Source: Pseudomonadota bacterium (GTDB lineage: Bacteria > Pseudomonadota > Alphaproteobacteria > Azospirillales > Azospirillaceae). From it: DNA of 64,000 nucleotides. Positions 27,354-34,980 of this stretch are shown one piece after another; position 1 is the stretch's first letter, and every line of letters starts with the position of its first letter. The stretch covers positions 10,548-74,547 of the forward strand of contig JAFAFA010000093.1 in NCBI GenBank assembly GCA_023423695.1. Direction: 5' to 3'. The position numbers and the translations under genes are program-made. Below the pieces are notes generated by a model, which was given only the letters and a program-made list of their open reading frames with translations, did no database searches and had not been told where the DNA came from.

Positions 27354-27708
27354 CGATCCGACCGATTACCTCTCTCGCGCTGCGCGACGAGCTGTACAGG
27401 GACCAGCGCCGCTCATCGCAGGGCTGATCGAGACTTGGCGCAGAGCTTTCCCGGATCGGGATCCCGAGGAGGTGCTGGCCTGTTCTGCGCCGACTCTCAC
27501 AGAGTTCGCTCTCTGCCGGCGCCCCCGCACCGAGCACTGGCTCAAAGACGCAATGGAGATTGCAGAGGCACTCGCCCTGAATCTCGATCGCGTGATCGTA
27601 TTCCTACGGACGGCCGAGGCAGTTGAGGGTTTTGGCGACGCTCATCCGCTTGACGCATCCCAGGAAGGTCGACTTCTCGCGGCGCGCGACCGCGACGAGG
27701 AGGAGTGA
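27343..27708 (+). CDS. small protein between sigma-like and ImmA/IrrE genes, possible HTH regulator
   Basis: 121 aa, starting inside the sigma-like gene and ending in a TGATG overlap with the IrrE gene. The central helices (PTLTEFALCRRPRTEHWLKD, MEIAEALALNLDRVIVFLRT) could form a HTH, and in many mobile elements the gene before ImmA/IrrE encodes the XRE repressor that the protease cleaves. The sequence does not show a clean XRE signature, so the HTH assignment is an inference from position. No membrane segment is present. Confidence 0.55.
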   Translation: MSSDDPTDYLSRAARRAVQGPAPLIAGLIETWRRAFPDRDPEEVLACSAPTLTEFALCRRPRTEHWLKDAMEIAEALALNLDRVIVFLRTAEAVEGFGDAHPLDASQEGRLLAARDRDEEE

Positions 27709-28415
27709 TGACCTGTCGTAGTAGCCAAGCCATTGCCGAAGCCTTCTGGAAGAGCGCTGGCGGGCGGGCGCGTTTCGGCTGCCCGCCAGAGATAGAGCGG
27801 GCCGCCGCCCGCATTTTGCCGGTCGCCGTCCACCGCGTCAGGGGACTCCACACCGGGATGATTACTGAATTGCTGGCTCGAATGCGGGCTAACCCATGGT
27901 TCGATGGCTCGCCCCGCATGCTCCGCGGCTGCCTGATTGCGGATGTCGGCAGAGCGCTCATCCTAGTGGACGAGGACGATCCGGAGGATGAGCAGCGCAT
28001 GACGGTGGCACATGAACTGTCTCACCTGCTGCTGCACTACTTCAAGCCTCGCGAGGAGGCGCTGACCGCGTTCGGCGCTGGGATCATCGCCGTGCTCAAT
28101 CGGACTCGCCCACCGACCTTAGGCGAGCGCCTGTCTTCAGTCCTTCGTGACGTCCCCATAGAACCCTTTCGGCATGCCATGGACCGTGCGGGGGTCCATC
28201 ACGCTCGCGCGGTGAGCGCGATGGAAGACGAGGCCGACGACCTCGCCGTCGAACTCCTGGCGCCGTGGCGCGAACTCCGGACTCTCCGTAGCGCGGCGCC
28301 CGGTACGCTCCGCGAAAAGTTCGGCTTGCCGGCACCGGTTGCTGCCCGCCTAGCGGGCATGATGAAGGCTCCTGGAACTACCTCTGGTGTGCTCGACCTA
28401 TTTCGTCAAAAATAG
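27708..28415 (+). CDS. ImmA/IrrE-family zinc metallo-endopeptidase
   Basis: 235 aa; the ATG at 27708 overlaps the previous stop (TGATG), and a GTG at 27705 is an alternative. The zinc motif HExxH is VAHELSHLLLH (H102, E103, H106), and a downstream acidic stretch AMEDEADDLAVELLAPW supplies the third ligand region typical of the family. ImmA cleaves the ICEBs1 repressor and IrrE cleaves DdrO after DNA damage, in both cases derepressing genes. Here it is translationally coupled to a small candidate regulator and follows a sigma-like gene, suggesting a damage- or phage-triggered switch for the downstream nuclease genes. The enzyme family is clear; its target is not. Confidence 0.88.
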   Translation: MTCRSSQAIAEAFWKSAGGRARFGCPPEIERAAARILPVAVHRVRGLHTGMITELLARMRANPWFDGSPRMLRGCLIADVGRALILVDEDDPEDEQRMTVAHELSHLLLHYFKPREEALTAFGAGIIAVLNRTRPPTLGERLSSVLRDVPIEPFRHAMDRAGVHHARAVSAMEDEADDLAVELLAPWRELRTLRSAAPGTLREKFGLPAPVAARLAGMMKAPGTTSGVLDLFRQK

Positions 28416-28470
28416 TTGTCGAACTTCGCTCTGCCCGCGCGAAAGACACGATGATCAATGCGGAGGCCCC

Positions 28471-29808
28471 ATGGCACTCGACGAAATCAAGGGTGTGCTG
28501 AGCGGCGCGGGCGGCAACAGCACCAGTGAATGTGATACCGAGGACTCCCCGGTCTTTGTTGCGGACCGTGGGCATGCGGAGGCCGATGCAGACAATGGGC
28601 CCGACCCCACCGACGATATCGTGATCGACAACTTGCTGGAAGCCGAATTCAGGCAGGCCCTTGATCTGGAATCGTGGACCTCAGGGGAGCGGATGGACCA
28701 ACTCGCCGCCCGTCTAGAGCGGGAGGTCGAGCGGGCGGCGCGGTTCGAGGACGACATGGCTCCGCGCGTGCTCAGGAAGCTCGAAGAAGCGCTCCCGACC
28801 GCACCCGACCGGTCGACGGAGAGCGGCGTCTACACGCTCGCCGTCGACGACATCATGGGTGCGGTCCGCAACGTCCTGTTCAACGGTCTGGTCGAGGCGT
28901 GTGACGGAACCCGCGTCGCCGTCTCGACCCTGCCGGTCACAATCATCCAGATCGGCATCTGCCTGACATCTTATCTTGGCACCGGTGATGGCGGCACCAT
29001 CGGCCATCGGCTTTACCGCCACGATATCATCCGCAACAATGGGGACGCTGAGGAAGAGGTGCTCGAATTCCTCTCCCGCCGCGCCCGCCGTAAGAAGAGC
29101 GAGCTCGCCCGTCCCGAGTTCGGAGACGACGGACAGCCGTTGAACATCAGCGACATGCTCTGCCGCGCGCTCATGATCTACGCCGAGCGCGCCATGCTCG
29201 CCGACCGCTCGACGCGGCCTTGGCGCCTGGGGCATGGCGGTCCGATGCCGCATGAGCTCATCGTCGGTTCCGGCCGCAACGAGATGGCGTTCGCCAGCCT
29301 CGAAATGCTCAGGCGCCTGCTCCTGGGGCATAAGCGGTTCATCTTCGTCCCGAGTGAGATCAGCGACGCGGCGGTCGTCACCATCGCTAACGCATTGCAT
29401 CCGATGCAATACGCGGTCTTGCGCAACACGAAAGACATTATTGAGGGCTATATCGAGGGAAGCAGCTACGAGCGGCCGCACTACAAAAGGTCTGGTTTGT
29501 ATCAGGCGGTCCGCAGCTTCCAGGAGGATGTCGGATCCAAAGTTGTGCTCGGGGTCTACCGGGCTTCTGCGCTCTGCCCTGGCCGCGTCTTCTACGCACA
29601 CGAGGATCATGTCCACGAAGCAGCCCAGATTGTCATGGCCGACAGCGCGCTCCAGGAGGCGCGTGGCTTTCCGAATTTGATCGACATCGCCGACCGCACC
29701 TGCAAGGGCATGTTCGAACCGGGCGGCCTGTCCGCCCAGGTCCACGCCGCCCTTGCCCGCAGCGGATCCCCCTTCCGCTTTCTTGCCGAACGCAATACCC
29801 GGGCCTGA
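28471..29808 (+). CDS. NurA-like nuclease, partner of HerA
   Basis: 445 aa from the ATG at 28471, with GCGGAGG at the right distance. The NurA hallmark appears as D145 in EACDGTRVAVSTLP, followed by ITIIQIG-type strands (VTIIQIGICLTSYLG), and the C-terminus carries ARGFPNLIDIADRTCK, like the GYPxxLxxAD helix of NurA. NurA is a Mn-dependent 5'-3' nuclease that works in a ring with HerA in archaeal end resection and in bacterial defence systems. The first 90 residues are acidic and unlike archaeal NurA. The HerA gene follows after 16 bp, which strengthens the call. Confidence 0.7.
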   Translation: MALDEIKGVLSGAGGNSTSECDTEDSPVFVADRGHAEADADNGPDPTDDIVIDNLLEAEFRQALDLESWTSGERMDQLAARLEREVERAARFEDDMAPRVLRKLEEALPTAPDRSTESGVYTLAVDDIMGAVRNVLFNGLVEACDGTRVAVSTLPVTIIQIGICLTSYLGTGDGGTIGHRLYRHDIIRNNGDAEEEVLEFLSRRARRKKSELARPEFGDDGQPLNISDMLCRALMIYAERAMLADRSTRPWRLGHGGPMPHELIVGSGRNEMAFASLEMLRRLLLGHKRFIFVPSEISDAAVVTIANALHPMQYAVLRNTKDIIEGYIEGSSYERPHYKRSGLYQAVRSFQEDVGSKVVLGVYRASALCPGRVFYAHEDHVHEAAQIVMADSALQEARGFPNLIDIADRTCKGMFEPGGLSAQVHAALARSGSPFRFLAERNTRA

Positions 29809-29824
29809 TAGCGCCGGCACTGGC

Positions 29825-31690
29825 ATGGAGAAGACCATGAGCGAATCCAAGAAGATCGCTGCTGCGGCTGAAAGCTTGGAACGCACCGCCAACGAGAACG
29901 GCGGGGCGTACCAGGAGCCGGAAGCCTATCGCGGGTCCGTAGCCCGCACCATGTTCGACCGTCCTGGCTCCGAGGACGGTACCGTCACCGCGCTCGTGCC
30001 TGAGCACCAGATCGGGAACGTGACTCGCGAGGCTTATGTCCGGATCCCGAGCATCCAGCCACGCAGCGGCGAGGTGGAGGCGGAGTATCTGGGCGTCATC
30101 GCGTCAGGTCCCTTCGCTGAACCGGATGCCCTCGGGGCGAACGCCCCAACCCTGGTGGTGGCCGCCGCGCACGGCGCCGTGCTCACCCCAAAGTACCACG
30201 GCATTGCACAAGTCGAGGTGTTCGGCGAGCGAGTTGAAGGTAAGGTGATTCCGCCGGTTCGGCGCCCGTGCCCCAACAGCCCGGTCTTCCTGCTTGATGC
30301 TGAAGACATCAAGACGGTGCTTGGCCTCAACATCCCACCAGATGACAAACCGGTGCGCCTTGGCCTCCTTGACGGCGTGAGCTCGCTGGCCATCGAGGTT
30401 CCGGCCGCGCGCAAGTCCGTCCTCTATCGGCACCTCGCGATCTTGGGGACGATTGGCGGCGGTAAGAGCACCACCGTGTCCGGGACCATCATGAATTTCG
30501 CGGAGACCGGCAACGCGGTCGTCATGTTTGACGTCGAGGGCGAATATACAACGATGAACATGCCGACCGAGAACCCGCAGATGCTGGCGGCTCTGAAAAG
30601 GCGCACTCTATCGCCGAGGGGAGCTCTGAACACGCGCCTGTTCTATCTGTCCGGCCGCACGCCGGCAAATCCGGACCACCCGGACAAGCGCAACTTCAAG
30701 ATCGCATTCGATGACCTGTCCCCCTATGTGCTGACCGAGGTTCTTGACCTCTCCGAGGCCCAGGAGCGACGCGTGCTGGAAGCCTATGAGATCTGCCGCA
30801 TCACCATGGAGCGCTTGAGAATCTACCCGAACACGCAAGAAGAACAGAGTGAAGCCCTTGAGATAGACGAGCTCCAGTCCGGCTGGCCGCGCATGAACAT
30901 TGACATGATGATCGACGTGGTCGGCGCCGCGATCGAAAAGATCGAAGGCAACCAGGATAATTTCCAATGCCGGGCGGCTGGTTTTCGGGGACACGAAAAC
31001 ATTCTCATACAGACACTTGACGCACGTAGGATCGAGAAGGACGTCCGTTCTTGGAAAGCCATCGCCAAGAGGCTGTGGCGGATGAAGAAGGCCGGCGTGT
31101 TCGCCAACACCGAGCAGGAACGGATTAACGTCGACGAGATGCTAGTGCCGGGCCGCATCTCCATCATCGACCTCAGCGACATGGACGCACCTTATCTACG
31201 CAATCTGGTTATCGCGCAGATGCTGAGGACCCTCCAGAAGCGCCAGGATGAACTGTACACCGAGCGCGAGGAGGCAATCCGCAATAACAATGAACCCCAG
31301 CCCCTCACACGCGTGAACATCTTCATTGAGGAAGCCCACGAATTCCTCTCTGCTCAGCGCATCAAGCAAATGCCAAACCTATTTGATCAGGTTGCTCGCA
31401 TCGCCCGTCGCGGCCGCAAACGCTATCTCGGCCTCGTCTTCGTCACCCAGCTCCCGAGCCACCTGCCTGACGAGGTCCTCGGACTCGTGAACAACTGGAT
31501 CTTACATAAGCTCACTGACACGAGCGTTTTGAACCGGCTGCGAAAGGTCGTGCCCGGCGTGAACGAGGCGACATGGAACTCGCTTCCTAACCTTGCCCCA
31601 GGTCAGGCGTTGTGCTCCTTCACGCACCTTGCGCGGCCCGTCATGACTGTGGTCGATCCTTCGCCTTGCCAGCTTCGGATGGTCGACTGA
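29825..31690 (+). CDS. HerA-type hexameric DNA translocase ATPase
   Basis: 621 aa from the ATG at 29825; the ATG at 29837 is equally possible. The N-terminal HAS-barrel region (QIGNVTREAYVRIPS) leads to Walker A GTIGGGKSTT (208-217) and Walker B VNIFIEEAHEF, then the arginine-finger region RIARRGRKRYLGLVFVTQ. These are FtsK/HerA features. HerA pumps DNA for its nuclease partner; NurA-HerA or Sir2/DUF4297-HerA pairs occur in anti-phage systems. The stop overlaps the next start (TGATG). Long helical segments (320-430) exceed the minimal HerA core and may bind partners. Confidence 0.88.
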   Translation: MEKTMSESKKIAAAAESLERTANENGGAYQEPEAYRGSVARTMFDRPGSEDGTVTALVPEHQIGNVTREAYVRIPSIQPRSGEVEAEYLGVIASGPFAEPDALGANAPTLVVAAAHGAVLTPKYHGIAQVEVFGERVEGKVIPPVRRPCPNSPVFLLDAEDIKTVLGLNIPPDDKPVRLGLLDGVSSLAIEVPAARKSVLYRHLAILGTIGGGKSTTVSGTIMNFAETGNAVVMFDVEGEYTTMNMPTENPQMLAALKRRTLSPRGALNTRLFYLSGRTPANPDHPDKRNFKIAFDDLSPYVLTEVLDLSEAQERRVLEAYEICRITMERLRIYPNTQEEQSEALEIDELQSGWPRMNIDMMIDVVGAAIEKIEGNQDNFQCRAAGFRGHENILIQTLDARRIEKDVRSWKAIAKRLWRMKKAGVFANTEQERINVDEMLVPGRISIIDLSDMDAPYLRNLVIAQMLRTLQKRQDELYTEREEAIRNNNEPQPLTRVNIFIEEAHEFLSAQRIKQMPNLFDQVARIARRGRKRYLGLVFVTQLPSHLPDEVLGLVNNWILHKLTDTSVLNRLRKVVPGVNEATWNSLPNLAPGQALCSFTHLARPVMTVVDPSPCQLRMVD

Positions 31691-31986
31691 TGTACATGCG
31701 CGTCGCTAAGCTGACAGCGATGCGCAAGGACGCTGGCGCGCCAACTGCCTACATCGCGTTCAAGCGCATCAAGAACTTCGCTTGCGTCGAGGTATACCCC
31801 CAGGCGGGGAAGGTCACCGTATTCCTGAAGGTCGCTCCCGATATCGTCACCATGGAGGACGGCTTCACCCGCGACGTCCACAAAGTCGACCACTTCGGCA
31901 CCGGTGACTTGGAAGTCACGCTGCGCACGCCGGGGGATCTGCAACGCACCACGCCGCTCCTCGTCCGCAACTACGAGGGCGGGTGA
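31690..31986 (+). CDS. DUF5655-like small protein, last gene of HerA-NurA cluster
   Basis: 98 aa; the ATG at 31690 overlaps the HerA stop by one base. The pattern TAYIAFKRIKNFACVEVYPQ, VTVFLKVAP and RDVHKVDHFGTGDLEVTL fits DUF5655 (a small alpha/beta domain with the GhwGtGDlevrl motif), often appended to nucleases or restriction-linked proteins. Translational coupling to HerA suggests a stoichiometric subunit, perhaps a substrate or partner adaptor. No catalytic residues are evident. Confidence 0.65.
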   Translation: MYMRVAKLTAMRKDAGAPTAYIAFKRIKNFACVEVYPQAGKVTVFLKVAPDIVTMEDGFTRDVHKVDHFGTGDLEVTLRTPGDLQRTTPLLVRNYEGG

Positions 31987-32018
31987 CGCGCAAACCGGGC
32001 ATTGGATAGTGCGCGTCA
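31984..32018. terminator. hairpin after the HerA-NurA cluster
   Basis: TGACGCGCA (31984-31992, starting at the stop codon) pairs exactly with TGCGCGTCA (32010-32018) across a 17-nt loop. There is no T-run, so this is at best a weak or Rho-assisted terminator separating the cluster from the RADAR operon. The rest up to 32187 has no gene and should carry the rdrA promoter. Confidence 0.4.
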
Positions 32019-32187
32019 TACCGTAGTATGCCAGCATGCATGCCGCGGCGCCCCGGTGGCGTTTTGGCTGGACTGTCTTCAACCTCAACGGCATTCTCTC
32101 CGTTCTTTTTAGCGCAGTTAAGTCGACCTTGCGCCCCGGCTTCTCGGCGAGTGAACCGCTGTCTATGACGCAGACGAGGCAAAAGAG

Positions 32188-34980
32188 ATGAGCGACGCCG
32201 CCGTGACCGGTACCGTGATCGACCTGAGCAAGCGTGACGTCCAAGCGCTTGAATTCAATGAGGTGATCCAGCAAGGTGCTATGCGACGGCTGGCGGCGCT
32301 GCTGGCCAAGCGTGTGCGGTCGGCCGGTGCCCCGGCGGCTAACGATGCCCCGGTCGAGGTCGAGGATGACGGCTCACCCCTCTTCCTTGATCGTCGGCAC
32401 GGCACCATCCTGATCCACGGCGGGCGCGGCAGCGGCAAGACGACGTTCATCCGCAACGCCTTTCACCTGATTCGAAGGGGCGGAGAGCCGTTCAAGGAAT
32501 TGAAGGATTCGGTCTCCATTCTGGGCGTGGTCGACCCGACGCTGATCGAGAGTAAGGAACACATCTTCATCATCGTGGTGAACAAGCTTCGCCATGCCGT
32601 CGAGCGGGTGAAGAAGGAAAAGGGAGACCAAGGAGCCAACGGCGCGATCAGCTTCAAGGACTGGAAGGAATCGCTGAAGGAGATGGCGCAGGGCCTGACC
32701 CTGCTGGACAACATCGGACCGGAACGGATGATGGGTGACGGCTGGGAAGACCCCCACTACGTCACCGACAAGGGGCTGGAAAAGGCACAGGCCGGCAGCA
32801 AGCTCGAACAGAATTTCCACGCCTTCGTGCGCAAGAGCCTCGCCTTCATCGGCAAGAAGGCCTTCGCACTCGCGCTGGACGACATCGACACCAATTTCCA
32901 GCGCGGCTGGCCGGTGCTGGAGGTGCTGCGGCGTTACCTGACGTCGCCGCACTTCATCGTCATAATGTCTGGTGACATGGACCTCTATGCCATGCTGGTG
33001 CGGGGGCACAACTGGACGAACTTCAAGAAAAAACACCTGCGCTATGACCAGGGGCAGAAAAGCTCTGTTGAGGCCATGGTCGGCCATCTGCAGAGCCAGT
33101 ATTTGCTGAAGCTTCTGCCACCGCAGAACCGCATCGGGCTGAAGCCGCTGAACCAGTTGGACCGATCCCGCATCGAGGTGCGGGGTCAACGGGACGAGAA
33201 GGGAGCCAGCCTGGACGACTTCCTCGGCGCCGCTGTCCGGGATGGACTGGGCCTGCGCGGGGACATGGAAGACGACATCGTCGCGTTGTTCCTGCGGCAA
33301 CCCCTGCGCACGGTCATGCAGTTGATGATGCTGCATGCCGACCATGACGAGGAGTACGGGATCGCCCAGCAACTGGCCCCCGTCTTCACCGAAGTGATGC
33401 TGCGCTACAACCTGTCGCCCGACGAGTTGCAGGAAGCGTCGGGCGCGCAGTTCCTTGTGCGCCTCGTGCGGTTCCTGACCGAGAACAAGCTATGGTCCAC
33501 CGGGCATGCGCTACGCCCCGACCACCAGTCGGACGAACTGAACCAGACGCTGCTGGTGCTCGCCGTCCAGCTTAACAGCCTGATCAAGGCCCACCCGCAC
33601 CTTGCCATCGCCTACATGATCCAGATCGCCCTGGCGCGCGAGGTTCTGGTAGCGCGGCTGCCCAGTCTGTCACAGAATCCGGAAGAGTTTATCGGTTACA
33701 TCGAAGCCGACCGGCACCGCACGCTCACGGGGATGGCGGGACGCCTGGTGGCGGTTATTGGTGCCGCGGAGACCAACGCCGGTTCACGGTTGGGCATCGT
33801 TCAGGTGCGCAAGCGAGCTGGCCGCCGCAGTCGGGAAATCGTGGAGCAGATGTATGGCGTCATTCCTGACATTCACGGTTCCAAAGCGAGCGAAGGATAC
33901 TTGGGAAAATTTTCTCAGGTTGTGATGGATGCGCTCCGAAGAAAAGATATTTCCAGGCCTTCCATGCTCGGAAATTACTACAACACAGTAGAGAGCCTTG
34001 TCGATAATTTGCCGTCTCGTCTAATGCAGGATCTGGCGGCTCTGCCCGTTTGCCGGGTTCTGACGCCATCAGGCACGCGCCCGACCTTCCTGTCGGTCTA
34101 CCGACTGGTGGGTGTGGTTGGCCGACTTCTTGAGCCGGAAATGGGCCGGGACGCCAGCGCTGTGCAGAGCCTGCTCTCCGCCGAAGGCCTGATTCGGGAT
34201 TATCCCATCCCGCCTTGGCTGGCCGGCGACAGGCCAGTGGTGCCGTCGGCTGGAAGGACGTCGGAAGAGGTGGAATCCGAGGAAGACGACGAGGGCGTGG
34301 AAGAGGACGTTGAGGCCTACGTCCTTCAGCGGGAACCGGCCGTCATTGAGGCTCTTCGCAAATGGTCGTCGGAGAGTGCGCCTGCCGATGCCGTTCTGCC
34401 ACCGGCCGTCCTGGCCCGCGTGATGACCCGCTTCTTCTACGCGCTTGCCGCAATCGATGACGCAATCGGGCCGCGCGAGCGGTTCCTCGGCCACTTGCTG
34501 CACCGGCAGATCGTCGCCTTCTTCAACGCTCTCCTGGTGGAGGAGGCGGTGTTCCGCTCCGCATCGGCGAGCATCGACCTGAGGAATGCGATCACCAAGG
34601 ATGAAGTCTTCCTCTCCAATCTCCGCCAGTTTCCCAAACCGCAGAACGCCAAAAAGAACACCAGCGTACCTTTGGCGGCAGCCGATCTGAACACCAAATC
34701 CTTCGAAGCGGTCCCATTCTTCAGCAGAGTGTTTTCTTGCCCGCTGTGGGCGGCCTATCTGGACCCCCGTTCCGATGTTTTCGGTGCGCACATGTCGGTC
34801 GGGGGACACAAGGCGACGGACGGGTCGCAATGGATCGCGAAGGTGAACTATAGGGTTGCACAAGCCAAGGACACCGTCACCTTCGACAACCTCTACGACG
34901 TCTTCAACTCCGTGAGCGTGCTCGGCGTCGATGCCCGCCCGGCCGCGCAGCGCAAGGGTGGCGCGGGCGAAGGCAAATGA
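32188..34980 (+). CDS. rdrA: RADAR system ATPase RdrA
   Basis: 930 aa. KAP-like P-loop ATPase with Walker A HGGRGSGKTTFI (K84) and Walker B FALALDDIDTNF (226-237), then SPHFIVIMSGDMDLY, the sensor-like strand of KAP/STAND-type ATPases. The size, motif positions and the immediately following adenosine-deaminase gene identify RdrA of RADAR. In RADAR, RdrA forms heptameric rings that gate the RdrB shell; infection triggers conversion of adenosine-type substrates and growth arrest. The GAGG-AAAAGAG purine stretch before the ATG fits a ribosome site. The stop overlaps the rdrB start by 4 bases. The gene looks intact, with no frameshift. Confidence 0.9.
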   Translation: MSDAAVTGTVIDLSKRDVQALEFNEVIQQGAMRRLAALLAKRVRSAGAPAANDAPVEVEDDGSPLFLDRRHGTILIHGGRGSGKTTFIRNAFHLIRRGGEPFKELKDSVSILGVVDPTLIESKEHIFIIVVNKLRHAVERVKKEKGDQGANGAISFKDWKESLKEMAQGLTLLDNIGPERMMGDGWEDPHYVTDKGLEKAQAGSKLEQNFHAFVRKSLAFIGKKAFALALDDIDTNFQRGWPVLEVLRRYLTSPHFIVIMSGDMDLYAMLVRGHNWTNFKKKHLRYDQGQKSSVEAMVGHLQSQYLLKLLPPQNRIGLKPLNQLDRSRIEVRGQRDEKGASLDDFLGAAVRDGLGLRGDMEDDIVALFLRQPLRTVMQLMMLHADHDEEYGIAQQLAPVFTEVMLRYNLSPDELQEASGAQFLVRLVRFLTENKLWSTGHALRPDHQSDELNQTLLVLAVQLNSLIKAHPHLAIAYMIQIALAREVLVARLPSLSQNPEEFIGYIEADRHRTLTGMAGRLVAVIGAAETNAGSRLGIVQVRKRAGRRSREIVEQMYGVIPDIHGSKASEGYLGKFSQVVMDALRRKDISRPSMLGNYYNTVESLVDNLPSRLMQDLAALPVCRVLTPSGTRPTFLSVYRLVGVVGRLLEPEMGRDASAVQSLLSAEGLIRDYPIPPWLAGDRPVVPSAGRTSEEVESEEDDEGVEEDVEAYVLQREPAVIEALRKWSSESAPADAVLPPAVLARVMTRFFYALAAIDDAIGPRERFLGHLLHRQIVAFFNALLVEEAVFRSASASIDLRNAITKDEVFLSNLRQFPKPQNAKKNTSVPLAAADLNTKSFEAVPFFSRVFSCPLWAAYLDPRSDVFGAHMSVGGHKATDGSQWIAKVNYRVAQAKDTVTFDNLYDVFNSVSVLGVDARPAAQRKGGAGEGK

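Noticed and set aside
28714..29892. 392-aa minus-strand ORF
   Set aside because: Antisense shadow of the NurA-like gene.
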